A stretch of DNA of 64,000 nucleotides from Prevotella communis (GTDB taxonomy: Bacteria; Bacteroidota; Bacteroidia; Bacteroidales; Bacteroidaceae): the NCBI RefSeq assembly GCF_022024175.1, contig NZ_CP091794.1, positions 3,224,001 to 3,288,000 of the forward strand, in the 5' to 3' direction. Of this stretch, positions 32,727 to 42,063 are shown piece by piece; positions within the stretch are counted from its first letter, which is position 1; the number at the start of each line of letters is the position of its first letter. Under the pieces are notes generated by a model that did no database searches, was not told the origin of the DNA, and worked only from the letters and a program-made list of their open reading frames with translations. Made by a program: the position numbers and the translations under genes.

Positions 32727-32957
32727 TTATTGGTATTGATTAACCCTCTTATACTTCTCACCCAACTCCAGCAACTCCTTGTACTTCTCCATCCTCCCCT
32801 GCTTCAACTCACCAGCATTTACCAACTTTTGCTGATGCTTCCACCAGTTTCTCATGCCTCTTTCCGAATCCACGAACTTCGAAGGCCTACGTTTATTGGC
32901 CTTCATAAAGTCTATGACTTCCTTCCAATTAGCACTCCACCTTTCATCCTGCGTCAT
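32727..32957 (-). CDS. Stand-alone helicase-associated (HA) domain protein 2
   Basis: 76 residues, MTQDERWSANWKEVIDFMKA, with WWKHQQKLVNAGELKQGRM and ending YKRVNQYQ. It is a diverged paralogue of the 32326 and 43500 proteins with the same length and termini. Its ATG lies 3 bp past the stop of the arginase-like gene, so it is cotranscribed with the defence-like genes upstream. Confidence 0.7.
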   Translation of the reverse strand: MTQDERWSANWKEVIDFMKANKRRPSKFVDSERGMRNWWKHQQKLVNAGELKQGRMEKYKELLELGEKYKRVNQYQ

Positions 32958-32960
32958 ACA

Positions 32961-33758
32961 TCAATCTATATCTTCTGGAAAAGGAAACTCCTGCAAAGCT
33001 TCTATTTCTTCAACCATAATACGTAACACTCTAAAGCCACTGTCCCATCTCTTTTTCATTCCTTTACCCTCCAAACAGTCAGGACTTATCGCTATTGTAA
33101 TGACCTGTATATTATCCATAGCCTCCTGCAACAGTCTTGCCACCTTCCTGATAAAGCGGTCAGAAAATATCTTCACATGATCATATTCATGGCAAAAGAA
33201 AACATCAAGGTCAAAATTTACAATCCATTTCAGATTCTCATTTTCAGATCGAAGTTCGCTCGACCACTTTTCAATCATGTTCTGCCTGATTGCAAAAAGC
33301 AAATACAATGGAGATGTTTCCTGGATTCTCATTTTCTCATGTCCCCATCCATCACTATTCGCATCACCTCCATATCCCTGCGTAACAAACACGTTTGTAT
33401 TAAACCAGTTCGGGCGCAGTTCATGCATTATCCGAATGTAGTTATCCCAACTGAATAACCTATATTCCCCCCTTTCATCCCTCATCAAACTGGCAAACTC
33501 ATCGTAAGCCATTTTAGGATTATTCTTAATAGCAGCAAGAGTCTCGCTATAGTAGCTATCCAACAAATCATAATGTTGGTCAATATGCATAAAGTTGTAT
33601 AGTTCCTCCGTCTTACACTGTTGTAGCCAACACCATGCAGCATCTCTATGGTTATCCATCACATAGACTTTGCCGTTCTGCCAGAGCATCACGTCATTCT
33701 CATAGAATGATGTTTGCTCATAATAGTCCTTCGGAAGTTTTTTTACACATTTTTTCAT
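32961..33758 (-). CDS. UPF0489 family protein (arginase-fold, peptide-arginase-like)
   Basis: 265-residue protein with VYVMDNHRDAAWCWLQ, the metal-site-like NFMHIDQHYDLLD (compare the DxHxD motif of arginases) and IVNFDLDVFFCHEY (compare SxDxDxxDP). UPF0489 proteins belong to the ureohydrolase fold, and some members convert arginine to ornithine in modified peptides. No precursor peptide with arginines is seen next to it. It follows the sacsin-like ATPase gene by 57 bp and precedes HA protein 2 by 3 bp. Function in this operon is unknown. Confidence 0.65.
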   Translation of the reverse strand: MKKCVKKLPKDYYEQTSFYENDVMLWQNGKVYVMDNHRDAAWCWLQQCKTEELYNFMHIDQHYDLLDSYYSETLAAIKNNPKMAYDEFASLMRDERGEYRLFSWDNYIRIMHELRPNWFNTNVFVTQGYGGDANSDGWGHEKMRIQETSPLYLLFAIRQNMIEKWSSELRSENENLKWIVNFDLDVFFCHEYDHVKIFSDRFIRKVARLLQEAMDNIQVITIAISPDCLEGKGMKKRWDSGFRVLRIMVEEIEALQEFPFPEDID

Positions 33759-33815
33759 CGCAGGCTTTTTCCTATAATTATCTTCTACCTATTCCACGTT
33801 TTTTCAACAAGCCCC

Positions 33816-36800
33816 TTATATACTACTCAAAGCATCTTGCGCTTTCTTTACCAGCGTATCAAGCAACCTTTGGAATGGTTCTCCTTTCTCAAATACGGTT
33901 GCGCCCATATTGCTGCGATAATCAGAGATTTTAATTTGAACATCGTCTGATCTGTCATCAGCCTCGATTATTTCCTTCATCAATGGACGCAGCGTTTTTC
34001 CGATATCCATTTTTACATTAGTGCAGTCCAATATCACCTGTTGGGGTAAAATTGCAAGGTCTTCTTCCTTATGTTCTCGCAAATCAACGCAGCATAAACA
34101 GTACTTATCCGGATTCTGACATGCTTTCTTTACCTGATTAGGGCTCATATGAGCAGCCTCGTTAAAGTCCCATTTACTCTTAACCTCGATATAATAGATT
34201 TCTTCTAGTGTCTGGTCGTGCCTTTTCACACTGATCACTATGTCCTGACCGTTCTGTCTATTAGACGCATCCACATATTCATCCTTATCTTTTGGATAAA
34301 CAACTTGAACCACATCATTGTCAATAGCTTTAAGTAGAACTTCTTCAACATGTTCACCTATAGTCTGAAGGTGGGCGAAACGGGCTGCTATAACTCGCTC
34401 CTGCTTGATTTGCTTTTGAATCTTATCAATCAAATCTGACATTTTACCCTCCGCAGAGATGTTTGCAAGGTCTTGAAGTTCATTATCATCAAGGTCCATA
34501 AGGGCAAACAGACTTTTCTGGGCCTCACCACTCTTCATATTGAAAGTATATGTAGCCTTCTTCTCTTCAACATGACCAAACAATTCTTTCCAGTCTGTTC
34601 TTTCTCCCAGTTTCAGAATAATCTCTCGAAGTATCTTTGTAAAATGCTTCTCACCCTTTTCACTCATATCATTTTCCAGTGCCTCTTGTATCTTGCTGGC
34701 TATATCTTTGGACGTTAGAGCAGATAGTTCAAAATAAGGCGCTAATTCTTTGCAAATCCAATCATCAAGGAGATCTTTGTTATATATCGTCTTATAATAC
34801 CTCACAAACTCTTCTGGAACCCCATCATTTTTGCATAAATCCTTCTTCAAGCACAGCACATCATGCCAATTAGGTATTACACCATAAGTATCCAACTTAT
34901 CTACATATTCTTTATCTTTAATGACAGCATATTCCTTTAGGAAACCAACAACCCAATTTTTATTCAGGGCTACCCATTCCTTATCCTTCAGACTCAATTT
35001 CATCAGACTATAATCACGCATCAAGTTGAATGCAGCCGAATAGAAGTCATCCTCTTTTTCTTCTATTTTCTCCTGATACCTCTGTTTGAACTCTTTGTCG
35101 AACAAAGTTGGAATAAAATGCATCAAACGACCTCTGATATTTGTGAAATCAGTTTGAGATGTAGCAGAACAGAAATTGATGAGTGCGGTAAGCTTTTCAT
35201 CATCCAATACATTAGGTGTATTGGGGTTCATATACAAGCCTCTCCATCTCTGCATCGTACCTGTAATGGCATCATGCAGGTTCTTAGGAGTATATTCGGG
35301 CACCCCTTCTATAATGCTCAGGCATTCAGTATTAATCATCCTGCTGGCATCATCACCCATCACCACTTTCACGAGGCTATACACCTCATCAGTCATAAAG
35401 TCACCATGTCTCAAATCGCCCTTTTTCCTCAGACCTCCCTCTCGGTTAGGAATCAACGCGTGTTGGTTTACAAGCGATAGATTACCACTCGCTTTCAGAA
35501 ACTCTAGGAACGATTTCAAATCATCAGAATTCTCCTTGATAGTCTTACATACATCCTCTACCGTAATAAAGAACTCGCTATTCTTACCACAATCCCATTT
35601 ATCGATGGTTTCCGACCATTTTATAAGGTTCTCTGATGGCAATAAATATGCATTATTCTCATCATACATCACCTTACTAGCAAATGCTTTCAGTAATGGT
35701 TCATATTCCTTTCGCTCTTCATCTTTTAGCTTTGAGTAGAAATCAGGATGCAGCACTTTTACCCTTGGATCGGTGATGGCCTTGTTCCCTTCGGCAGTAG
35801 GTATAACCTTCCATTTCTGGATAGCCTCTTTCCACAGATTTTGCAAATCAATATAGAATTGTCTGGTCACCAAATCTTCCGCCTCCTGATTGAAATCCAC
35901 CTGACACATGGATATATCCAAATTGGCAGTATGATTATCATCGGCATAATACTTCAGCAATGCATTCATCATTTCTTTCAATATCGCCTCGTTCCTCTTT
36001 CCTTTCTCTATCTTTGAAGGGACATCTACAGGCAGAAGAATGCTGTTTCGTTTTTCTACCGGATAAAAACGACTGGAATGAAAAATGAAGTTAACACCAA
36101 ATTGCTCAGTACCTAGCAAATGGAACCATAAGAACAAACTTGGTATATCTTCTACACTACCACATGAAGCAGGATATGGTGGTAATAATATCTTGTCATT
36201 ACCATCTTCCGTCTCAAGACAGTAAATGGTCATTGGGGAATTATTCGGTTTTGTCTGATCATCTATTATTATTTGATACGAAGACAATTGCCATCCCTCG
36301 ATATTGTCTAATATCTTCAAAGAAGGACTAGGTATCTTTTTTACCTTTTGGTGTAGGTGGGCATAATCATCAATGATTTCCACCTCCTTGATTCGCTTGT
36401 TAATCAGCAGTACCATTGGCATTAATCGGATTGCCCTAGCCAGTTGTCCAGAAGCCTCCTGGTGACAACCATTAAGATTATAGGTAAAACTGGTCCACCT
36501 TTTCTCTTCGTCAAGAAATTCAAGTGAGGGGTAAAGGGGCTCCCGCTTATAGGCCTTGTTAACCGCCTTTATCTCTTCCCTCATCTCATTCTTCGCTTCT
36601 GTCATATCATCATCGCAAACACATGAGCGGTTAAGTGTGAAGTCCTCCAGCAGCACATATCCCTTAAGTTGTTCCTTGCTCACCATCACCTTATACGGAG
36701 CATCTATCGACACAATATTACAGAAAGCATGCGTAGTCATAAACCCAGTGCCATACTGACCTGCCAAATCTGCATTGGGGTTATCTTTCGAACTGTTTTG

Positions 36801-37076
36801 GTTGACCAACGCCAACAGTGATTGGAACTCAAAAGGCATACCACGATGAGCAAAAACGAGCTTATCATCTTTCAGTACGATTTTGATGGTACAATCTTCA
36901 TTCTCAGCCACGTCACGTGCATTCTGAGTTAATTCCCAGATTGCACGTTCTCCGCTATTCTCATCAAGGTTCTCGATACCCTGCTTTATCTTCTTGCAAT
37001 AACCAAGAAGTTCTTGCTCTTCCTTCACTTGTTCCTGATATAGCTCCTCAGGATCCTTCTGTATTTCTTGTTCCAT
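33816..37076 (-). CDS. Sacsin-like GHKL ATPase fused to a C-terminal PD-(D/E)xK nuclease
   Basis: 1086 residues. The N-terminal Bergerat ATP-binding fold has the N-box GERAIWELTQNARD, the G1-like FAHRGMPFEF and the G2 motif AGQYGTGFMTTH, as in sacsin/Hsp90-type proteins of defence loci. A long helical middle follows. Near the C-terminus GQDIVISVKRHD and YYIEVKSKW give the D...ExK arrangement of a PD-(D/E)xK (DUF3883/Mrr-like) nuclease. It lies 52 bp after a Hachiman-like helicase gene on the same strand. Probably an ATP-switched DNA-degrading defence effector; this role is inference from architecture and context. Confidence 0.75.
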   Translation of the reverse strand: MEQEIQKDPEELYQEQVKEEQELLGYCKKIKQGIENLDENSGERAIWELTQNARDVAENEDCTIKIVLKDDKLVFAHRGMPFEFQSLLALVNQNSSKDNPNADLAGQYGTGFMTTHAFCNIVSIDAPYKVMVSKEQLKGYVLLEDFTLNRSCVCDDDMTEAKNEMREEIKAVNKAYKREPLYPSLEFLDEEKRWTSFTYNLNGCHQEASGQLARAIRLMPMVLLINKRIKEVEIIDDYAHLHQKVKKIPSPSLKILDNIEGWQLSSYQIIIDDQTKPNNSPMTIYCLETEDGNDKILLPPYPASCGSVEDIPSLFLWFHLLGTEQFGVNFIFHSSRFYPVEKRNSILLPVDVPSKIEKGKRNEAILKEMMNALLKYYADDNHTANLDISMCQVDFNQEAEDLVTRQFYIDLQNLWKEAIQKWKVIPTAEGNKAITDPRVKVLHPDFYSKLKDEERKEYEPLLKAFASKVMYDENNAYLLPSENLIKWSETIDKWDCGKNSEFFITVEDVCKTIKENSDDLKSFLEFLKASGNLSLVNQHALIPNREGGLRKKGDLRHGDFMTDEVYSLVKVVMGDDASRMINTECLSIIEGVPEYTPKNLHDAITGTMQRWRGLYMNPNTPNVLDDEKLTALINFCSATSQTDFTNIRGRLMHFIPTLFDKEFKQRYQEKIEEKEDDFYSAAFNLMRDYSLMKLSLKDKEWVALNKNWVVGFLKEYAVIKDKEYVDKLDTYGVIPNWHDVLCLKKDLCKNDGVPEEFVRYYKTIYNKDLLDDWICKELAPYFELSALTSKDIASKIQEALENDMSEKGEKHFTKILREIILKLGERTDWKELFGHVEEKKATYTFNMKSGEAQKSLFALMDLDDNELQDLANISAEGKMSDLIDKIQKQIKQERVIAARFAHLQTIGEHVEEVLLKAIDNDVVQVVYPKDKDEYVDASNRQNGQDIVISVKRHDQTLEEIYYIEVKSKWDFNEAAHMSPNQVKKACQNPDKYCLCCVDLREHKEEDLAILPQQVILDCTNVKMDIGKTLRPLMKEIIEADDRSDDVQIKISDYRSNMGATVFEKGEPFQRLLDTLVKKAQDALSSI

Positions 37077-37128
37077 AAAATCTCAGCATCGTCGTCTTTA
37101 CAAGTTACCACCTCGTGTTTTATAACAA

Positions 37129-39465
37129 TTATTCGTTCAAATAGCGTTTCACAACCTCATATTTTTCTTCATCTTCAATCTCTGTACTGATATGATTGTT
37201 GAACACTATCTCCTCTTCACTAATCGAATCAATGCAAGGTTTAAGCCATTCTATGTCTTCAAATTCAAAGCCGTATTTTTGAAGCCATATTTCCATCTCG
37301 TCATCTGTGCCATAAGCAATGTAATTAGAAAAAGCGTTGGCTCTAACGTCACCTGTTTCCTCAAAATACAATTTGAATACTGCGCAAAGAGGGTCTTTCA
37401 GCGACAGGGAAATAACCTTATCAAGATAGTCATATGTGTCATATATCACCAGATCATACTCCAAGTTCAGCACACTTTCGTTCTTAAACAAAGTTACTGA
37501 CCTTGCTTTCATATTTGGCAATTGTTGCGCCTGACAAGAATATCGTGCTGTCAGCCCCAACAACTCCCTTTTAAAATCCTCTTCTGAAATCACTCCGTCT
37601 CTAAGTTGTTTCCTCAAAGCCCTTCTTTCATCTCTTCTTGAAATAAAAGAGTAGCGCAGCGAAACTATCTCTGCAAACGACTTCCCCTGTATCTTCCACA
37701 AGAGGATAGGTATGGCAGTACTCAGTATCGATTTCTCTGCTGTTGTCAGGTCGCGCCGCCTCAACTGCGATACATATATTTGCTGGAATGCATTCTTGAT
37801 TTGCTTCCTTATCGTATCGTCTATTTTATAATAGGCGGCGGCGGTGATTGGCTTCCCATTGAGCATCAGATAGTCGAGTATAAACTCTATCCATCCCTCG
37901 TTGTTCGAATCAACCAGCCTATCTACTTGGACTTGCGTCAAGTTCAGGTTGTCATTAAATGTGTCATTCACAATAGCATCTACCTCATCCTGATAATCGG
38001 CAGAATACTCTTCATTGTTTGAATCCAGCAGAGAGATGGTTGAAATATAAGATTTCTCATTAAACCTTTTCTTAAAAGAACCAAGACTTCCCGCTTCTAT
38101 CACAACATAGCCGTAGTCAAATTTGTCTTTCGCCTTTGACATCCTTCCAGCCCTGCCTATCAGGTTTTTCAAGTCAAGCGCTGCTTTGTTGGGGTTTCCG
38201 CTGAACCGATTATTATGTACCCAAACCAGGTCGAATGGCATATTAATACCCTGAATAAGTGTGGAGGTAGAGAAGCAGAGCTTTGCAAAACCCATATTCA
38301 CAAACTTCTCAATGATGAATCGGGCCTTCAATGGTATGGAGCCGTGATGAATCACGATACCCCGCTTCATATATTCCACCAGTTGTGATCTCTTCTTCGA
38401 GGTTGTGCCAAAATAGGTATTCATCTCATCAACCAGTTTCAGAGCCTCAGGGTTCTTTATTTCCCTGCAAAGTCTTATATATGGTTCAAACTCCCTTTCA
38501 ATAGCACTGTCATAGATGCTCGTTTTCGACACATAAAACAAGCACGAGCCTCCTCTCTTGATTACGTCAGAAACCACATCACCATGATACTCAGCTACTT
38601 CTCCATGATCCATATCGTATGGAGAGAAATAAAAGAACCTACCATTCTTGTGGGTTACAAACAGTTTCCCTACGGTATTCTGGTCATATTTCTTTGCGAC
38701 CCCTTCTCCTAGCTCGTTTTTTACTATCTGAGCTTCAGGATTCTCTATGAACGGGTGGGCAAACACCTTCTTTATTTGAGGATACCTCCTGTTGACACGT
38801 CTCACAAACGAATCAAACTTCATTCCTCGAATGCCATCTTCTGTCAATTGAGCCTCATCAAACAAGAAGAGTTGTACGTTTGTCTGGTCAATGTATTTAA
38901 ACAGTTCATTGCCACGTTCTGGAGTAATTACAAAGATTCTTTTTCTTGTATGTTTGGTGTTTACTATCTCTATGAATGGTAACACCAGTACGTCATTTCC
39001 AGTATTGCCGGCTATCTTGCCAATATACTCTGCTAGTAATGCTCTTGACGGGACAACAATAATAGCATCGCCATCAACACCATCAATTAGTTGCTGAAAC
39101 AGGAAAGACTTTCCTGTGCTCGTAGGTGCCGAGAATGAGAAAACAGCATTTTCCCTAATACACACAAAAGCATCCGACTGTATTGGAGTATATTTTTCTC
39201 CCAACACCTCTTCTATCGAAGCAGAAAAAAGACTGTAAACCAGCTCAAAGAGATTCTTAGGCTCACCAGTCTTGTAAAAAAGCCCCATGGTACTCAACAA
39301 AGTTGCCTCGTCACCATTAAGCATCTCGGGATGCAGGTCCTTGATTAAAGCAAGCGTCTCAAGGCTACTGCCGTCTACAGGTCCATCTGTGTGAATCCTG
39401 CTGATTATCTCCCTTATAACAGGGTGAAAATCATAACCATCTTCAAAGTATTCTGGTTTCAGCAT
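37129..39465 (-). CDS. SF2 DEAD/DEAH-type helicase, HamB-like
   Basis: 778-residue Ski2-like helicase. Walker A SAPTSTGKSFLF, motif Ia VVPSRALLAEY, Walker B LFLFDEAQL, then FSTSTLIQGINMPFD and the motif VI LIGRAGRMSKAKDKFDYGYV. The SAPTS-GKS wording and the order nuclease gene first, helicase second, match Hachiman/AbpAB-type anti-phage pairs, in which HamB scans DNA and releases the HamA nuclease. Its start overlaps the nuclease gene by 7 bp, indicating translational coupling. The C-terminal 200 residues are not recognised. Confidence 0.75.
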   Translation of the reverse strand: MLKPEYFEDGYDFHPVIREIISRIHTDGPVDGSSLETLALIKDLHPEMLNGDEATLLSTMGLFYKTGEPKNLFELVYSLFSASIEEVLGEKYTPIQSDAFVCIRENAVFSFSAPTSTGKSFLFQQLIDGVDGDAIIVVPSRALLAEYIGKIAGNTGNDVLVLPFIEIVNTKHTRKRIFVITPERGNELFKYIDQTNVQLFLFDEAQLTEDGIRGMKFDSFVRRVNRRYPQIKKVFAHPFIENPEAQIVKNELGEGVAKKYDQNTVGKLFVTHKNGRFFYFSPYDMDHGEVAEYHGDVVSDVIKRGGSCLFYVSKTSIYDSAIEREFEPYIRLCREIKNPEALKLVDEMNTYFGTTSKKRSQLVEYMKRGIVIHHGSIPLKARFIIEKFVNMGFAKLCFSTSTLIQGINMPFDLVWVHNNRFSGNPNKAALDLKNLIGRAGRMSKAKDKFDYGYVVIEAGSLGSFKKRFNEKSYISTISLLDSNNEEYSADYQDEVDAIVNDTFNDNLNLTQVQVDRLVDSNNEGWIEFILDYLMLNGKPITAAAYYKIDDTIRKQIKNAFQQIYVSQLRRRDLTTAEKSILSTAIPILLWKIQGKSFAEIVSLRYSFISRRDERRALRKQLRDGVISEEDFKRELLGLTARYSCQAQQLPNMKARSVTLFKNESVLNLEYDLVIYDTYDYLDKVISLSLKDPLCAVFKLYFEETGDVRANAFSNYIAYGTDDEMEIWLQKYGFEFEDIEWLKPCIDSISEEEIVFNNHISTEIEDEEKYEVVKRYLNE

Positions 39466-40169
39466 ATCACGACAGCTATTAAATAATACTCTTCGTACTG
39501 GGCGATTTTTTTCGACGCATCGCTCTCCATTGCGTGTCTGAAAATTAGTTTCTCTTTCTGGGCATGCATAGAAAATGCTGCTGTGAATCCTCTCTTACCT
39601 TCATTAACATTAGCAATGACAGGCGCACTCAAGAAAGGATAGAGCCAACCTTGTTCTCCTTGATGTTTGTTTTCGTCTATGAAATCCGATATCTGGTCTG
39701 TAGCATCTGCCCATCGTGTGTCTTTTCCACCATATTTTGCTTCGCCATGAATCAGGTTATCTTTATGACTAATCGTATGAAAATCAAATCCAGGATTATT
39801 ACTCAGCTGCTCCTTCAGTATTTCAGCCAGCGGCAGTCTATAATGGTGGAATAACGTCTCCAAGGCTTGCTGTGCGGAGAACGACACAAGATATTCACCT
39901 ATTTTTTCGTTTAACCCGCTTGCTACTTTATTTAGTATCTCATTGACAATCTTGTCTATAGTCTTTGGCGCATTAGCTAAAAACGCATCCCGAAAAAATG
40001 TGGGTAGCTTGGATATCCAGCTTGTGTCTGCAATCTTTTGGCTTATTTCGCTAACCGCATCCGACAAGTCTCTCTCACCGTTAATTTCGATAACTACACA
40101 ATGAATCTCACAATTCGGATATACCGAAAAGTCAAAATCATTACTCATGTCAACTTCGCGAAATTTCAT
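39459..40169 (-). CDS. HamA-like (DUF1837-type) nuclease
   Basis: 236 residues. The C-terminal half contains GFDFHTISHKDNLIHGEAKY, the D...E-x-K core of a PD-(D/E)xK nuclease, followed by RWADATDQISDFIDE, the pattern of Hachiman HamA/DUF1837 proteins; KIGEYLVSFSAQQAL upstream matches their helical part. It overlaps the helicase gene. The alternative ATG at 40148 (MSNDFDF) is also plausible. Probable role: nuclease effector held inactive by the HamB-like helicase and released on phage or damage signals (family knowledge). I rate the Hachiman assignment as likely but not certain. Confidence 0.65.
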   Translation of the reverse strand: MKFREVDMSNDFDFSVYPNCEIHCVVIEINGERDLSDAVSEISQKIADTSWISKLPTFFRDAFLANAPKTIDKIVNEILNKVASGLNEKIGEYLVSFSAQQALETLFHHYRLPLAEILKEQLSNNPGFDFHTISHKDNLIHGEAKYGGKDTRWADATDQISDFIDENKHQGEQGWLYPFLSAPVIANVNEGKRGFTAAFSMHAQKEKLIFRHAMESDASKKIAQYEEYYLIAVVIC

Positions 40170-40181
40170 AACCTGGCCTCA

Positions 40182-40256
40182 TTAGATACTATCTTCATAA
40201 TCCTCTCCTATCCGCTGTTCAAAGTAGGTCGATGCATCCACTATGTAATCGGTCAT
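40182..40256 (-). CDS. Possible 24-residue ORF before the HamA-like gene
   Basis: A short frame from the ATG at 40256 reads MTDYIVDASTYFEQ...EDYEDSI and stops 12 bp before the HamA-like ATG. The acidic, evenly composed sequence looks more like coding DNA or a gene fragment than the surrounding repeats. It could be a leader peptide or the C-terminal remnant of a lost gene. Low confidence. Confidence 0.3.
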   Translation of the reverse strand: MTDYIVDASTYFEQRIGEDYEDSI

Positions 40257-40444
40257 CTGATGCTTGTCTCGCCTGCCTTGGCATTGCTCAACTATTGATT
40301 ATTACTGACTTAGTTTTTCTGTGAAACAGGTACCCGTTCCCTTCAGGAAAAAATAGGCGCCTCACATCTTGTCTAGGCTGCAAGTCCTGACACATACAGA
40401 AGTGAGTGTTTTTCCTTGTTTTTTCAATCTCTCGCCATTTGGCG

Positions 40445-40733
40445 ACTCTATTAATGAGAATTAATGGTTCAATTACATGGTAATTATATGTTCAAAATGA
40501 TATTTGTATGATTTGATTAAATTTTGCTCGATTTCTGCCTCGTATGAGGCACTCCCCTCACGCTTTAGCGCGAGCATATCTGTGTCATCTGCGCCATCTG
40601 TGCGACCTCATCTATTTCTAGACCTTTAGGTCCCTACAATTTTCCAAATCGATTTTCTTAAAATTTTGAGCTCAGCGACCATAGTTACCATCCGTGCCAT
40701 CCGTGGTCAATTTCACCCTTCAGCCCTCAGCCT
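40445..40733. repeat. Repeat block between UpxY and HamA-like genes
   Basis: Contains element C copy 2 (40445-40500), element B copy 2 (about 40518-40680, with hairpin GCCTC-GTAT-GAGGC), the CGCTTTAGCGCGAG hairpin (40561-40574), ATCTGTGTCATCTGCGCCAT and CATCCGTGCCATCCGTGGTC units, and CAGCCCTCAGCCTTCAGACC just before the UpxY stop. No gene is seen in 40257-40733. Confidence 0.75.
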
Positions 40734-41348
40734 TCAGACCTCTTTCAGCAACGAAACGGGCACATACGCTATCGCCACACTCGCTATCCCCTCAATCTCC
40801 ACGCACACCCTCTTACATCGTTTTATCCGCCTTATCACGCCAGTCACGCCCTCAAACGCACCACCCATGATCTCCACGCGCTTACCCTCCTTTCCTACGA
40901 TTGTCTCATCATCCAGCCACATCACGCTGTCATCCGTCTTCGAAGCCACCCGCATAAAGTTCTCCATCTGCCTGCCAGGCACCGTCATAATCGTGTGCGC
41001 CTCGCTAGCCGTATGGTCCATCATATACCTCAGCGGCTCCAACAGCTCGTTCTTCGCTTTCAGCTCACTTATCCTCTCCTGACAAGAGTGAATAAAGATC
41101 AGGTTATTGATAGCAGGCACCAACACCCTCCGTGATTCCACCTCTCCTTGATTCCGTGATTCCACTATCCGGTACGTCATCGGCACGAAGTTCTCTATCC
41201 CAAGCCTGTCCAGCTCCGCTTTCACCTTCATCTCACGGGCATACGTCACCCTCATTGGAAACCAAAGATTGGGGTCACCACACATTGTTGTGTCGCGCCC
41301 AATCCTCGCCTCAGGCCTCAGCCTACTCCCGTCTTCCGTCTCCATCAT
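40734..41348 (-). CDS. UpxY-type transcription antiterminator (NusG-like)
   Basis: 204-residue NusG paralogue: NGN domain (LWFPMRVTYAREMKVKAEL, FVPMTYRIV, LIFIHSCQERI) and a C-terminal KOW-type segment (GGAFEGVTGVIRRIKRCKRVCVEI). In Bacteroides, UpxY proteins sit at the head of capsule operons and let RNA polymerase read through the leader. Here no glycosyltransferase follows; the next genes on the strand are the Hachiman-like pair and its companions, so it may antiterminate a defence operon. A GGAATCACGGAATCA spacer repeat is translated in frame (VESRNQGEVESRRV). A start at MCGDPNLW is an alternative. Confidence 0.88.
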   Translation of the reverse strand: MMETEDGSRLRPEARIGRDTTMCGDPNLWFPMRVTYAREMKVKAELDRLGIENFVPMTYRIVESRNQGEVESRRVLVPAINNLIFIHSCQERISELKAKNELLEPLRYMMDHTASEAHTIMTVPGRQMENFMRVASKTDDSVMWLDDETIVGKEGKRVEIMGGAFEGVTGVIRRIKRCKRVCVEIEGIASVAIAYVPVSLLKEV

Positions 41349-41420
41349 ATCACTCTGATTTTCAGTCGCTTTATGACTTTAACCACAGCCACCATTCTTG
41401 CGCGGCTGCGTTCAACGCCA

Positions 41421-41454
41421 CAAAAATACAAATTATTTCTGACATTGATACAAA
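41421..41454 (-). promoter_or_regulatory. Predicted promoter and leader of upxY
   Basis: Minus-strand TATTTTTG (41428-41421) with TTTG at 41454-41451, spacer 22 bp. The block 41403-41464 is repeated almost exactly at 49124-49185. Confidence 0.6.
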
Positions 41455-41531
41455 TCAACCACTTTTTTTACAAAAAAATGAGCCACAAGCAAACTGCTTG
41501 CAGCCCATTTCTCTCTTTTCTGCCATATTGT

Positions 41532-41942
41532 TTAGAATTTCACTAACTCTAGCCTTTCAACCAATCCGTTAAACTTCTCCTGAATCAAGTCCTTTTGTTT
41601 GGCACTCGCTTTTGCGAGCCCACTCTTGTACTTTCTCATGAGAGACGGATTAATACCCAGACTCTTTGCTAACTCTGAAGCATTGATAAATGGGAAACTC
41701 ATAAAGAAGGCTGACATGTCATACCTATACTCCACTTCCTGGTTTTCTTCATACCAATCGGGATAGATACCTTTTTTCTCCTTGTAATAGTCGGCCTGTT
41801 CCTTAATTTGTTCCACAAAGTCCTTCTTTGCTTCTTCTTCTGTGAGTCCGTAACCTGTTACGGGAATCACATCTTCAAGTGCATAGATGCCGTAACCTCC
41901 GTCACCTGCCTTTTCTATAACACCGACTAACTTCCTTTTCAT
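41532..41942 (-). CDS. hicB: HicB-family antitoxin
   Basis: From the ATG at 41942: MKRKLVGVIEKAGDGGYGIY, then PVTGYGLTEEEAKKDFVEQI, the partly degraded RNase-H-like HicB fold, then a C-terminal helix-turn-helix (INASELAKSLGINPSLMRKY) for DNA binding. 136 residues. HicB neutralises the mRNA-cleaving HicA toxin and represses the operon. Here the start codon overlaps the stop of a broken hicA remnant, so the antitoxin has outlived its toxin. The longer frame from 41990 runs through hicA in another frame and is not chosen. Confidence 0.85.
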   Translation of the reverse strand: MKRKLVGVIEKAGDGGYGIYALEDVIPVTGYGLTEEEAKKDFVEQIKEQADYYKEKKGIYPDWYEENQEVEYRYDMSAFFMSFPFINASELAKSLGINPSLMRKYKSGLAKASAKQKDLIQEKFNGLVERLELVKF

Positions 41943-42031
41943 AATAGCGATTTTGTTGTTGAATTGCTGATTGAAACTTCTTTTCGCCACCCGTGCTCTT
42001 CGAGTAGCTTGTAGAATTCACTAAACTTCAT
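41939..42031 (-). pseudogene. hicA: Truncated hicA toxin remnant
   Basis: ATG at 42031 reads MKFSEFYKLLEEHGWRKE, the normal N-terminus of a Bacteroidota HicA, then an unrelated VSISNSTTKSLL and a stop at 41939. The double-stranded-RNA-binding core with the catalytic histidine (GSH...) is missing, so an internal deletion has removed the active part of this normally about 60-residue toxin. Confidence 0.72.
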
Positions 42032-42063
42032 AATCTATAATTATTAATTTGTGAAATATAGTG

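Noticed and set aside
40734-41348. Capsule polysaccharide locus suggested by UpxY
   Set aside because: No glycosyltransferase, flippase or polymerase gene is present on either side.
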